Of a stretch of 39,194 nucleotides of DNA, positions 8,704 to 18,246 are shown one piece after another. A program made the position numbers and the translations under genes. Source of the DNA: Selenomonadaceae bacterium (lineage in GTDB: Bacteria > Bacillota > Negativicutes > Selenomonadales > Selenomonadaceae); the NCBI GenBank assembly GCA_017470715.1, contig JAFUYE010000058.1, positions 1 through 39,194 on the forward strand, read 5' to 3'. The notes beneath the pieces were generated by a model. The model made no database searches. It worked only from the letters and a program-made list of their open reading frames with translations, and had not been told where the DNA came from. The stretch's first letter is position 1, and every line of letters starts with the position of its first letter.

Positions 8704-9318
8704 ATGACTGTTGACGAAGCGAAAAAAATCCTGCTGGCGGCGAATCTCAGCCCGCTCGAACGGAATGCGTTGCATGTTTTGCTGGAAAAGATTGATTACA
8801 AAGACTTGCCCGGCGAAGAATGGCGCGATGTTGTCGGTTACGAAGGACTTTACCAAGTCAGCAACTGCGGACGAGTTAAAAGCTTTCAGAAAGACAACGT
8901 GAAAATTCTTAAATCAAATCCCGGTATCGGCGGTTACTTGCGCGTTGTTCTTTGCAAGGATTTCAAGAAGAAAAACCGTTTTGTTCATGTGCTGGTTGCG
9001 CAAGCGTTCATTCCGAATCCCGAAGGCAAGCGGCAAATTAATCACATTGACGGGAACAAACAGAATAGTCACGTCTCGAATCTGGAATGGGTCACGCCCG
9101 CCGAAAACATTCAGCACGCTCTTAAAATGGGATTGATTCAAAGCGGTTGCGACCGTTTCGACGCCTTATTAAATGTCGACCAAGTTCGCGAAATTCGCCG
9201 TGATTGTATTCCAAATGACAGGCAACTAGGGTTCAGTGCATTTGCAAGAAAATTTAATGTAAGTGACGCTGTTGTTAGACTCGCGTATTACGGCGAAACT
9301 TACAAGTACGTCGAATGA
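8704..9318 (+). CDS. Free-standing HNH endonuclease with NUMOD4 domain
   Basis: 204 residues. After an N-terminal helical region there is a NUMOD4 motif (EEWRDVVGYEGLYQVSNCG, residues ~38-56), then an HNH_3 core with FVHVLVAQAFIPNP, INHIDGNKQNSHVSNLEWVT, and a C-terminal helix-turn-helix-like part (AFARKFNVSDAVVRLAYYG). Such proteins are homing or phage-type nucleases that move themselves. It sits alone between pckA and the giant surface-protein gene, convergent to the latter. ATG 8704 follows AAAGGAGCGATTGTCT; an earlier in-frame start at 8587 would add a basic tail not seen in the family. The target site is unknown. Confidence 0.85.
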   Translation: MTVDEAKKILLAANLSPLERNALHVLLEKIDYKDLPGEEWRDVVGYEGLYQVSNCGRVKSFQKDNVKILKSNPGIGGYLRVVLCKDFKKKNRFVHVLVAQAFIPNPEGKRQINHIDGNKQNSHVSNLEWVTPAENIQHALKMGLIQSGCDRFDALLNVDQVREIRRDCIPNDRQLGFSAFARKFNVSDAVVRLAYYGETYKYVE

Positions 9319-9433
9319 GCGCACAATCTGCGCGGCGTTGTTCCCTCGTCACGGCGGCGGGGGATTTTTGTTGCAAAAAAGTTTTCGGCGGGCGATAAAA
9401 GTTTACTTTGAACGCTGAACCGGTCAATACAAA

Positions 9434-9467
9434 ATCCCGCCAAACTTTCGACGGGATAATTTTTTTT
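9434..9467. terminator. Bidirectional terminator between the HNH gene and the giant gene
   Basis: ATCCCG (9434-9439) pairs with CGGGAT (9452-9457) around a 12-base loop, followed by an AATTTTTTTT tract on the plus strand. It resembles the hairpin at the end of the atp operon. Confidence 0.6.
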
Positions 9468-9483
9468 GATTGAAGCATTCGGA

Positions 9484-12400
9484 TTATTTTTTCGTCCATT
9501 GAGCGGTATCGTGATTCGCCGCGTAAGTTTCGCCGTTGATTCGGAAGTCGACTTGAGCCGTGCTTTCGACGTTGAGTTGTCCGCCGTCAGCAAAGTTCAG
9601 CGTCACGCCCGTTGAAGTTATTTCCGTCGACAAAATTTGTTCAAGCGTCAAGCCGGTGAATTCGACAATGTCGCCGTCGCTTGCATTTTGAATCGTGTCG
9701 TTGCCGTTGCCGCCCGCCGTGTAGAAGAAAGTATTTTGTCCGTCGCCGCCGAAAAGTAAATCGTTGCCGTCGTCGCCGCCCCAAAGTGAAGCATCACCGT
9801 TGCCCGCGATAATCGTGTTGTCAAGTTCGTTACCGGCAATGAGCATTTCGCCCGTCGAATCGGACGCGTCAATCATTTTGATGTTGCCGTCGTAAAATTT
9901 TCCGTGTTGATTGTTCATCCAAATTTCTGCGCTCTCGTCGACAGTCAAAGTCGCGTTGTTGCCCGTGCCGACGAATTGATTCGCCATTGTGTTGTAGCGG
10001 AGATTTTCGCCGACGTTGGCAATCAAGTCATTGTATCGGAAATTTTTACCGTTCGCGTCCGCAAGCGTCAAACTGTTTTCGTCGTCAAATTTCAAGACAA
10101 CGTTGTCGCCCGAAAGCAAAACATTTGTAAGCGTGCCGCTGACTTTAAGCATGTCCGCGTTGCCGGAAAATTTATTTTCGTCGGTGAGGAACTCGAAATT
10201 TGAAACCGTGTCGTTGCCGTCGCCCGCGAAGAAAAAGAACGAAGTCCTGCCGTTTTTGGTTTCCGAGCCCGCTTTGCCGATAAGTTTGTCGTCGCCCGCG
10301 CTGCCCCACAAACTGCCGTAACCGTTGCCCGCAATCAAAGTTTCGTTGTTTGCGGAACCCATGAGCGTCGAAAGTCCGTCGCCCGCCGTCACCGTGTTAA
10401 TTCCGTAGAAATAAACGTCTTCGCCGTTGATTGTGCCGACCGCCTCTTCAGTCAAGTTGACCAGAATCGAATCATCAATGCCCGTGAAGTCGACGCCCGA
10501 ATTTTCGCCCGTGTAAATGTTTGCGAATTCGTTGCCCGCCGCGATAACCGAATCTTTTTGCGCAACGAAAGTTTTGTACTCATCGCCGTTCGTTTCGACA
10601 ACTTTAACAGCCGCAAAAGTTTCGCCGTCGCCGACTTCCGACAGAACCGTCCTGCCCGCGTCCGAACTTTCAACACTGACATTTGAGCCGTCGAAAATAA
10701 TTTCCCAATCGGGGTCGACAACAACCGCGTCACTGTTGCCGTCGAAACCTGCGCGGAAATTTTCGATTGTGTTTTTGCCGTCCGTAATGTCGATTGTCGC
10801 GCCCGATTTTGATTCGTCGCGTTCGTTCGCAGGCAAAAGTTCAATGTAATTGTTGCCCGCGCCCGCGTCGACGAAATTGCCTTCCGCCGCAAAAATCGTA
10901 TCGTTGCCGCTACCGCTTATCAACGTCGAATAAACGTCGCCCGACAAAAGCAAATTGTCCGTGAGGTTGCTTGCGTCCAACGAAGCGTAATTTTCCGCGA
11001 ATCCGACAATTTCACGCGTGTTACTTCTGTCGCTGTAGAGATTGACGATTTGGCTTTGCGTGCCGAAATCCGCAACCGCAGAGCCCATTGAAAGTTCACC
11101 GTTCGCGAAATCAATCGTGCCGTCTTTAATTTTCGCGGCAATGTCTGTGTAATTCAAGTTGAAACCGCTACGCGTCGTGAAGTCGTAGTTGTCAATCGTC
11201 ATTTTGCCGCCGAGCGGGAACAACCACGCATTGCCGCCCGTCGTCAAAGACAGGTGAACATTTTTGCCTTGACTGACAACCGTGTCGTCGCCCGCCGTAA
11301 TGTTGACACGCGCCGAAGTATCTTCGACAATCGCCAAACCGCCGCTCAACGAAATATCAAATCTGCCGTTGTCGTCCGCCGAAACGACGGAAACATTTTC
11401 GGGCTTGAAGTGGTCGACAATTTCGTCCGCCGAAGTGTTTTTCGTGATAAGCGGTCGAGCGGAATTGTAAATGTAAGCGTCCGTTCCGTTTTCAAGCCCG
11501 ACAAAAGTATCGCCCGCAGATGCCGTCAAAGTTTGTCCGTTGACCGTGTAATTGCCCGCGTCTGAAACAGTCAAGCTTGCGCCTTCGTCAAGTCCGACAA
11601 CTTCTTTATCGCGAATCCAAACGTCATTGTCGCCCGTCAAAGTGAATTTGCTTTCGTTGACAGCCATTGATGCGCCGGTCTGTTGCAACCAAATTTTATC
11701 CGCGTCTTCGGTATCGAGTTCGGAGCCGTCCGCCACGTCGTGAATATAAATTCTGTCGTCGAACGCGCCGATTGACGAAAAGTATCCGTCGAACATGCCG
11801 CCGATACCGTTAATCATGACTGCGTTTGACGGCTCGCTGAATTGCAAATTGCCTTCGACGTTCGAGATGTTCGAGAGAATTTCATATTCGCCGGAGAACT
11901 CAAAAGTAATGTTGTCGTCGCCCGTGACGGTAATGGCAATCGAATCGTCCTTCGTCGCGCCGAAAGTGAAAGTTCCTTCCGTGTCCGTGTGAATTTTGCT
12001 TGCCGAACCGACACTTGCCAAAGTTGCGCCGTCACTCAAGCCGAAAAGTTCAACGTTGCTGTTACCGCCTGCGACAACGGAAACATCTTTGTCGCCGAAA
12101 AGCTGAATGCCTTTGTCGCTGCCGTTGATACTGACTGCGCCGCCCGTAAAGTCGCCGCTGACCGTGCCGTTCAAGTCGTTGATTTTGTCTGCGTAGGGAG
12201 CCGAATCAACGTCGAATCGCGCACGAATTCCCGTACCGAGTTCCGTACCTTCGGCAAGCGTGTAAGTTTTTTTGCCGATTGTAAATTTGCCCGTCGTGTC
12301 CGTGACAAGGACGTAATAGCTCAATGTGTCTTCGTCGTCGAGAGTTGCACCGCCGCTGATTGACGCGCCGTCAGAAATTCCGATAACGTCTTCCAAACCG

Positions 12401-15400
12401 ATCGGGTCTGTTCTGATTCGATATGAACTGTCGCCCGCCGCAATAAATTTTTCCGTGAAGAGTGAACCGACATACGGCGAATCGAGATAGCCGAGATATT
12501 CTTCGCTCTCTGTGGTGAGCGTGCGGCTGAAAACAAAACCGTCCTGCGCGCCCGTGACGGTGATTATCATCGGAATTTCTCTGCCGTCGTCCAAACTCAA
12601 CGGGTCAAGCTGGAAAATTTTTGCGTCGGCAGTGACGTTGCCGGCTTCCGCCAACACGAAAGATTTTCCTTCGCCGAAACCGTTTGCAACAACATTCGCG
12701 CCTAACACGACGTTATCGGGTGACAGACTGACATTGCCGTTGCCCGCGAAAGTCATCCCGTCGTACGTGACAACGTCGTCGGTCGTCTTGAACGTCATGT
12801 AATCATCCGTCGCCGTCATGGAAATATTTTCGGCGGAAGTCGTGATTGTCTGCCCGTTGATAGTGTAAGTTCCCGCTTCCGAAGTCGTGAAATAAATCGC
12901 GGGCATAAAATCTTTCAAGTCGGTCGAAACGTCGGAGCCCTCGGCGATTTTAAAAATTCCGTGCCCGATGAAAACTGAACCGCTGTTAATGGTGAAAGTG
13001 CTTTCTTTGCCGTCGCGTTCCCAAGTGATTGACAGCGCGCCCGTGCCCGCAACGTAATTGGTGCCCTGCGCGGAAATTTCGATGTAGGAACCTTCGCCGT
13101 TGCTTTCAAGCGTGATATTGACGGGTTGACCGCCAATCGTTGAAGTTGCCGTAAGTTTTGAATCGGCGTCGAACAGAACTTTGCCCGCGTTGTAATGAAT
13201 CGTGCCGTTGAGGTTTGACAACGTCGTTTGAACGCCCGTCGCCGTCGTCAAGTCGATTGACAATTCGCCGTCGGAAGAAACTTTTATGCCGTCCGCGTCA
13301 AAGCCGATTGAGCCGCCCGCGTCGCTTGAAGACAAATTTAAAACAGTGCCGTCTTCCCATTCGAGATTAAGCGCGGTGTCTTTATCAAATGAAAAAGTTC
13401 CGTCTGTGTTTATCAGCAACGCGCCCGCCGTCACGTCGAGTGTCGCGCTGCGTTCCGTGTCGCCCGTAACGAAATTCAATTCGAGTTTGCCGTCGCCCGC
13501 GTTCGGAGCAAAACGAATACCGTCATCCGTGAACGAAAAGTTTCCGCTTGCGTCGTCGAGTGCCGTGACTTCCAACGAATTTTCGTCGCCGTTGCTTAAC
13601 GTCAACACGGTGTCTTTTTTCAGCGAAAGTTCCTGTGTCGAGGGATTCAAGCCGACAGTGCCGTCGATTACGAGCTGATTTTCAAAAGTCGTTTCGCCAT
13701 CCTTGCTTACGGTGAATTTCAATTCGTGTTTGCGGGCGTTCGGGAAATTGAATTCGATTGTGCCGTCGCTGGTGACTGTCGGAACGAAAACAATCGTCGT
13801 GTCGCAGGTCGACATTTTGATTCCCGTGCCGTTATCAAACAAAATTTCTGCGAAAGTGTTTGAACCGTTGCCGTGTGAACTGTTGCCGCCCGTCAAGCCG
13901 TAAGTGCCGCTTTTCGGACTGAAACTGAGCACGCCGCCGAGATTCAAATCGCCCGCAAGAAAAGTTTGTTCGCCGCTTGCGATTGAAATATCAACGGACT
14001 TGTCGTCGTCGAGTTCAAAGTAAAAAATTCCGTCTTCGACTTTGTAAGACGCGGAAATTTCTTCGCTTGCGGTAAATGTGATGTCTTGCCCGCCGCGATT
14101 GACGGAAATTTTTGTGCCCTTCGGAATTGAAATTTTGTCGTTGTCGAAAGTAATTGAGCCGCTTAAAAGTTTGAGGTCTGTGCCCAAAACTGCAGTGTCG
14201 CTGTCTTTAATCGTCACGTTGAAGTTACTGCCGTCGTCGTTCGGTGTGACGATAATTTTTCCGCCGTCGGAAGAAATATTTACCGGCGCGTCGTCGTCTT
14301 TGCCCGTGAAAGAAATCGTGCGGTCGTCGTCGACAAAAGTAACAGTCGCATCTTTCGACAAAGAAATTTCGTCACCGCTGACGCTGACATTGCCGTTGCC
14401 GCTGAAATTGTAATCGTTGTAATTGATGCCCGCGTCCGCCGCGAAAGTAATAGTGTCGTAATCGGTCATTGTGACTTCGGCGAGGTCTTCGGTCGCGGTA
14501 ATTTCCATGCCGTTGAGCGTGTAATTGCCCGCCGTTTCGAGCGCGAAAGGAAATTCGTCGTCGTTTGTTTTGAAGGTACTGCCTTCGGATAAACTTAACA
14601 ACCCCTGCGATTTTCCGCTGAAGTAATCGGTTATCGCGCCGTTTTGTAAATTCCATGTTGTGCCCTGCAGGTAATCCATAACGAAAGTTGCGCCTTCGTT
14701 GGCTTGGTAAATAATTCCGTCGGTGCTGAAATGCAGGGAAGTCGTGCCGCCCGAAGTTCGCAAAACATTATCGTCATAGTTGCCCGAAGGGTCGACGAAT
14801 CGAATTTCGGTGCCGTCGGTTGCGGTAAACGTGCCGCCCTTGTAATTGACCGTGCCGTCAACGGAGGCGAGTTCGATTATGTCTTTGCCATCAATCGTCA
14901 AAAGAACGTCGAGAGCGTCGGGCGTGGCCGGTGTCACCGACAAACCGTCTTGCGGAGACAAAAAGATTTTACCGCCGGCATCTTTCTTTGCGGTAATCGT
15001 CAAATTTCTGCCGTCCTCAAAAACAGTTTTAAGCACGGTATCTTTCGTCAAAGAAATTGATCCGTCGAGGTTGTAAGTCAAAGAACCCGTCATATCGAGT
15101 GACGCCGTGCGCGTTTCGCCGTCGCGTGTCACGGAAACTCTCAATTTGCCGTCGTCTGCGTTGGGCTTGAAATTAATTCCGTTTTCCGTCAAAGACAATT
15201 CGCCGCCCGCCTCGTCGGTTGTCGTCGCCGTCAACGTGTAATCGTTCAAAGTTGTAGTAACGCTTGTGCCGCCCGCAAGAACGAAAGTATGGTTCGTGAA
15301 ATTGCGAATCGCCGTGCCGGAAACGTCAAAGTTAAGTGTGTTGCTGCCCATCAATACAGCCACATTGAATTTTTCGGAACTGATGGCGAACGCTTCGGAC

Positions 15401-15816
15401 GTTATCGAGAATTCGGCGGATTTTTCAACCGTGAATTCATAATCGGCACGGGAATGCGTTCCCGCGATAAAAAATTTTGCGGCTCCCGTTGTAACTTTAT
15501 CGCTTGTGACGGTGGCGGTGCCTTCGCTGAATTTGAATTGTCGCCCGCCGAGCGTGACGGCAAGTGAGTCGTCGTCCGTTGCAGAAAAGTCAATCGCGCC
15601 GTCGGTTGCGTCGAAAGTTATTGTCGGGGAATTTTCCGCCTCCGTGAGCGTCGCTTGAACTTTGCCGCTTGCAAGTCCCGAAATTTTTTCGTCGTCGTCG
15701 AGATTGAAAACCGCGTCGGTGAGCGCAGTGTAAGTTACGCCGTCAAGTTCGTAAGTTTCGCCCGCAGAAATTTCCTGCGTCGCGAATCGTTGTAAGTCGA
15801 AAGTAAATTTGCTCAT
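9484..15816 (-). CDS. Giant repetitive surface or secreted protein with RTX-like C-terminus
   Basis: 2110 residues, very acidic, apparently without cysteine, and composed mostly of degenerate beta-rich repeats of roughly 70-90 residues. Recurrent phrases are AGNYTVNGQTLTA, AGTYTINGQTITT and AGNYTLNGMEITA; also SGNGNVSVSGD and AGNGNVSLSPD. The last ~350 residues contain imperfect RTX/haemolysin-type motifs such as GSAGDDKLIGKAG, GDGNDTVSNFE and GGNGNDTIQNASDGD, implying calcium binding and type I export. It has no classical signal peptide; it starts MSKFTFDLQRFA, a leader I associate with Selenomonadaceae proteins (from memory). The start has AGGAGTG upstream. Likely an adhesin or S-layer-like protein; no secretion genes are adjacent. 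Confidence 0.8.
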   Translation of the reverse strand: MSKFTFDLQRFATQEISAGETYELDGVTYTALTDAVFNLDDDEKISGLASGKVQATLTEAENSPTITFDATDGAIDFSATDDDSLAVTLGGRQFKFSEGTATVTSDKVTTGAAKFFIAGTHSRADYEFTVEKSAEFSITSEAFAISSEKFNVAVLMGSNTLNFDVSGTAIRNFTNHTFVLAGGTSVTTTLNDYTLTATTTDEAGGELSLTENGINFKPNADDGKLRVSVTRDGETRTASLDMTGSLTYNLDGSISLTKDTVLKTVFEDGRNLTITAKKDAGGKIFLSPQDGLSVTPATPDALDVLLTIDGKDIIELASVDGTVNYKGGTFTATDGTEIRFVDPSGNYDDNVLRTSGGTTSLHFSTDGIIYQANEGATFVMDYLQGTTWNLQNGAITDYFSGKSQGLLSLSEGSTFKTNDDEFPFALETAGNYTLNGMEITATEDLAEVTMTDYDTITFAADAGINYNDYNFSGNGNVSVSGDEISLSKDATVTFVDDDRTISFTGKDDDAPVNISSDGGKIIVTPNDDGSNFNVTIKDSDTAVLGTDLKLLSGSITFDNDKISIPKGTKISVNRGGQDITFTASEEISASYKVEDGIFYFELDDDKSVDISIASGEQTFLAGDLNLGGVLSFSPKSGTYGLTGGNSSHGNGSNTFAEILFDNGTGIKMSTCDTTIVFVPTVTSDGTIEFNFPNARKHELKFTVSKDGETTFENQLVIDGTVGLNPSTQELSLKKDTVLTLSNGDENSLEVTALDDASGNFSFTDDGIRFAPNAGDGKLELNFVTGDTERSATLDVTAGALLINTDGTFSFDKDTALNLEWEDGTVLNLSSSDAGGSIGFDADGIKVSSDGELSIDLTTATGVQTTLSNLNGTIHYNAGKVLFDADSKLTATSTIGGQPVNITLESNGEGSYIEISAQGTNYVAGTGALSITWERDGKESTFTINSGSVFIGHGIFKIAEGSDVSTDLKDFMPAIYFTTSEAGTYTINGQTITTSAENISMTATDDYMTFKTTDDVVTYDGMTFAGNGNVSLSPDNVVLGANVVANGFGEGKSFVLAEAGNVTADAKIFQLDPLSLDDGREIPMIITVTGAQDGFVFSRTLTTESEEYLGYLDSPYVGSLFTEKFIAAGDSSYRIRTDPIGLEDVIGISDGASISGGATLDDEDTLSYYVLVTDTTGKFTIGKKTYTLAEGTELGTGIRARFDVDSAPYADKINDLNGTVSGDFTGGAVSINGSDKGIQLFGDKDVSVVAGGNSNVELFGLSDGATLASVGSASKIHTDTEGTFTFGATKDDSIAITVTGDDNITFEFSGEYEILSNISNVEGNLQFSEPSNAVMINGIGGMFDGYFSSIGAFDDRIYIHDVADGSELDTEDADKIWLQQTGASMAVNESKFTLTGDNDVWIRDKEVVGLDEGASLTVSDAGNYTVNGQTLTASAGDTFVGLENGTDAYIYNSARPLITKNTSADEIVDHFKPENVSVVSADDNGRFDISLSGGLAIVEDTSARVNITAGDDTVVSQGKNVHLSLTTGGNAWLFPLGGKMTIDNYDFTTRSGFNLNYTDIAAKIKDGTIDFANGELSMGSAVADFGTQSQIVNLYSDRSNTREIVGFAENYASLDASNLTDNLLLSGDVYSTLISGSGNDTIFAAEGNFVDAGAGNNYIELLPANERDESKSGATIDITDGKNTIENFRAGFDGNSDAVVVDPDWEIIFDGSNVSVESSDAGRTVLSEVGDGETFAAVKVVETNGDEYKTFVAQKDSVIAAGNEFANIYTGENSGVDFTGIDDSILVNLTEEAVGTINGEDVYFYGINTVTAGDGLSTLMGSANNETLIAGNGYGSLWGSAGDDKLIGKAGSETKNGRTSFFFFAGDGNDTVSNFEFLTDENKFSGNADMLKVSGTLTNVLLSGDNVVLKFDDENSLTLADANGKNFRYNDLIANVGENLRYNTMANQFVGTGNNATLTVDESAEIWMNNQHGKFYDGNIKMIDASDSTGEMLIAGNELDNTIIAGNGDASLWGGDDGNDLLFGGDGQNTFFYTAGGNGNDTIQNASDGDIVEFTGLTLEQILSTEITSTGVTLNFADGGQLNVESTAQVDFRINGETYAANHDTAQWTKK

Positions 15817-15851
15817 AGATGAATCACTCCTGAAAATAAAATTTCATACGC

Positions 15852-15880
15852 AGAATATCACAGCGAAATTTTTTAGGCAA
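15852..15880 (-). promoter_or_regulatory. Candidate promoter of the giant surface-protein gene
   Basis: On the minus strand TTGCCT (15875-15880) and TATTCT (15852-15857) are 17 bases apart, 36 bases before the start codon. Each box matches consensus at four of six positions. Confidence 0.45.
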
Positions 15881-15994
15881 CAGGTGGTCCCTGCAGACCG
15901 GCAAAATAAATATGTCGTATGTTGCAGGAAATACTTTCGGCGCAACGAATAAAAATTCTGTCATCAAGGATTTATTTTAGGAGAGGTGATTTGT

Positions 15995-17335
15995 ATGGAG
16001 ATGTTTTTGGGCTTCCTTGTGCTGTTGGCGTGTTTGATTATCGGCGTGCGCCACGGCGGTATCGGGCTTGCCGTCATAAGCGGCATCGGTCTCGTAATTT
16101 ACACGTTCATATTCGGTTACAAACCCGGTACGCCGCCGATTGACGTTATGTTGACGATTTTGGCGGTCGTAACCTGCGCGGGCTTTTTGCAGACTTCGGG
16201 CGGCTTAACTGTCATGCTCAAGTACGCGGAAAAATTCCTGCGCAACAACCCGAAACACGTCACGATTCTTGCGCCGCTGACAACTTGGTTTTTAACGGTA
16301 TTGTGCGGCACGGGTCACGTCGTCTATACGATGTTCCCGATTATCTACGACATTGCGATTAAGCAAAACATTCGCCCCGAACGACCGATGGCGGTTGCGT
16401 CCGTCGCGTCGCAGATGGGAATTTGCGCGTCGCCGGTGTCGGTTGCAATCGTTTCAATCGTCGGCTTTATGGCAACGGCGGGGCACAATTATTCCGTCCT
16501 GCAAATTTTGGCTGTCGCAATGCCTGCAACGGGGCTCGGAGTATTTTTCGCGGCACTTTGGAGTTACAAACGCGGCAAAGACCTTGAGGACGATGAACGC
16601 TTCCAAGAATTCATCAAAGACCCGACCAACCGCGATTACGTTTACGGCGACAGCGAATCTTTGCTCGATAAAGAATTGCCGCCGAGTTTTTATCACGCAA
16701 TGTATATTTTCTTCGTGGGTATTCTCGTTATCGCGGCGTTGGGCAACTTCCCCGACTTGCTTCCGCACTTCCCGAACGCGAAAGGTGATTTGAAACCGAT
16801 TTCGATGACTGCGGTTATTCAGATGGTAATGTTGCTCGTTGCGGCGACGATTTTGTTCGTCTGCAAAGTCAAAGCGAAAGATGTCGGCAACAGTCAAGTT
16901 TTTAAATCGGGTATTGTCGCGCTCGTTTCGGTTTACGGTGTCGCGTGGATGGCAAATACCTGCTTCGGCGCGCACATGGCTTTCCTGAAAGAATTTTTGG
17001 GCAATGCTGTCGCGGAATATCCGTGGGCGTTTGCAATTATCGCGTTCCTCACGTCCAAACTCGTCAACTCGCAGGCTGCGGCTATCGCAATTGTTTTCCC
17101 GATGGCTCTGAGCGTCGGAATGGATCCGGTTATAATCATGTCGTTTATCAGCGCGTGTTACGGTTACTTCTTCCTGCCGACATATCCGTCCGATTTGGCT
17201 TGTATCGGTTTCGACCGTTCGGGCACGACGCGAATCGGCAAATACATTTTGAATCATTCGTTCATGATTCCCGGTTTAATCGGCGTCATAAGCGGTTGTT
17301 GCGTCGGCTTCGTCATGGCACATATCGTCTTGTAA
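15995..17335 (+). CDS. Anaerobic C4-dicarboxylate transporter, DcuA/DcuB type
   Basis: 446 residues with about ten to twelve hydrophobic segments, the normal length for Dcu carriers that exchange fumarate, malate or aspartate for succinate in anaerobes. It begins EMFLGFLVLLACLIIGVRHG and has a conserved block near CGTGHVVYTMFPIIYDIA and SVASQMGICASPVSVA, then HxFLPTYPSDLA-like FLPTYPSDLACIGFDRSG near the C-terminus, all typical of the family. ATG 15995 is preferred because AGGAGAGGTG ends 7-8 bases before it; an in-frame GTG at 15986 lies in the ribosome site. With pckA it fits succinate or propionate fermentation. DcuA and DcuB cannot be told apart here. Confidence 0.9.
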   Translation: MEMFLGFLVLLACLIIGVRHGGIGLAVISGIGLVIYTFIFGYKPGTPPIDVMLTILAVVTCAGFLQTSGGLTVMLKYAEKFLRNNPKHVTILAPLTTWFLTVLCGTGHVVYTMFPIIYDIAIKQNIRPERPMAVASVASQMGICASPVSVAIVSIVGFMATAGHNYSVLQILAVAMPATGLGVFFAALWSYKRGKDLEDDERFQEFIKDPTNRDYVYGDSESLLDKELPPSFYHAMYIFFVGILVIAALGNFPDLLPHFPNAKGDLKPISMTAVIQMVMLLVAATILFVCKVKAKDVGNSQVFKSGIVALVSVYGVAWMANTCFGAHMAFLKEFLGNAVAEYPWAFAIIAFLTSKLVNSQAAAIAIVFPMALSVGMDPVIIMSFISACYGYFFLPTYPSDLACIGFDRSGTTRIGKYILNHSFMIPGLIGVISGCCVGFVMAHIVL

Positions 17336-17361
17336 AAATTTTTCGCAGACAACCTGCAGAC

Positions 17362-17405
17362 AAAAAAGCCCCCACGTCAGTGAAACGCAGGGGCTAAATT
17401 TTTTT
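17362..17405. terminator. Bidirectional terminator after the Dcu gene
   Basis: AGCCCC (17367-17372) pairs with GGGGCT (17390-17395). An A-run precedes and a T-run follows, so it can serve both the Dcu gene and the convergent GH25 gene. Confidence 0.75.
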
Positions 17406-17931
17406 ATTCGGGTCTGTCAATTTCGTCGTAAAGAATATTGCCGTCGAAAAGTTTTCCGCCGATATTGAACTTGTTAGTGAACTGCCACATGTAGCCTTGC
17501 AAAAAATCTTCGCGTGACCATTGCGCATTCCAAATTGAGCAACCTAAATCGCGCCAATCGATAAAATCTTCAAGCCACGAATAGGACGCGTAAATCCCGC
17601 AGTCAAGCGGCTTGATGTTGTCGAGAAAAGCGCGGCAGATGTCGGTAACGTTTTTTCGGCTGAAGTCGAAACCGTGACGACGCTTGTAATGGTCGGCGTC
17701 TTCCATGTCAAACCAAACGGGAAGTTCAAGCAGAACGCCGCTCTCGTCGATAATGCGCTTGCAAAAGTCGGCTTCGATGATGGCGTCGGCGGGCGTCAAC
17801 GCGTAAGAATAATGATAAGCTCCGCAAACCAAACCTGCGGCATGTGCGCCCTCGACGTTGGCTTGAAAAGTTTCGTCGACGCCGTTTTTTCCGTAACCCG
17901 TGCGGCAGATGGCGAAGTCAATGCCTCGCAT
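17404..17931 (-). CDS. Prophage GH25 lysozyme, N-terminally shortened
   Basis: 175 residues from ATG 17931, which has TTAGGAGTGATTCAT in front. It has GH25 (muramidase) motifs: FAICRTGYGKNG, VCGAYHYSYA, the catalytic VWFDMEDAD, GIYASYSWLE, and the end MWQFTNKFNIGGKLFDGN. A normal GH25 domain begins RGIDVSxxQGxIDWxxV before the FAxxRxGYG strand; here MRGID runs directly into FAICRTG, so about 20 residues of the first strand and helix are missing. This looks like a deletion between two GID codon triplets and probably inactivates the enzyme. The reading frame stays open upstream to 18228 only because of a frameshift in the preceding gene. Confidence 0.8.
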   Translation of the reverse strand: MRGIDFAICRTGYGKNGVDETFQANVEGAHAAGLVCGAYHYSYALTPADAIIEADFCKRIIDESGVLLELPVWFDMEDADHYKRRHGFDFSRKNVTDICRAFLDNIKPLDCGIYASYSWLEDFIDWRDLGCSIWNAQWSREDFLQGYMWQFTNKFNIGGKLFDGNILYDEIDRPE

Positions 17932-17986
17932 ATGAATCACTCCTAAGATGTCGGGCGTGTTCGACGCGTCAAACCGGTTTTTGCCG

Positions 17987-18228
17987 TCAAGGATTGCCGT
18001 TTGTCGTCGAAGTTGTCCCGCCGAGAATGTATGTCGTGCCACCGTAAAAAATTTTATGGCAGGCGGTGAATCGGTTACGTCAAGCCAAATTCCGCCGTCA
18101 ATCGAACTGGCAACAGTCGGCAAAGTAGGCGCACTAAGCCCGCCACCGCCGAGAGAATCCGCAATGCGCTTGTCGTGCTCCATGCGGACTTCTCGGATAA
18201 AATTTTTGATTTTGTTTTTCGATGGCAT
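17987..18228 (-). pseudogene. Small phage tail-region protein, frameshifted
   Basis: From ATG 18228 the protein reads as a basic helix (REVRMEHDKRIADSLGGGG) followed by SIDGGIWLDVTDSPPAIKFF. At the T6 run near 18049 the frame is wrong: the +1 frame continues as YGGTTYILGGTTSTTNGNP and stops at 17987. Restoring one T gives an 80-residue protein, and 242 bp is one short of a codon multiple. Without repair the frame reads through into the lysozyme, giving a false fusion. The family is unknown; it is probably a minor tail or baseplate protein. Confidence 0.5.
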
Positions 18229-18246
18229 GATGAAAATCCTTTGCTG

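Noticed and set aside
16454-17257. 267-codon minus-strand frame opposite the Dcu gene
   Set aside because: Shadow of the transporter gene; composition is Arg-rich and unlike a real protein.
17404-18228. A genuine fusion of a tail protein and lysozyme (274 codons)
   Set aside because: An internal ATG with a strong ribosome site begins the lysozyme, and the upstream part reads sensibly only in another frame after a T run, so the fusion is an artefact of a frameshift.
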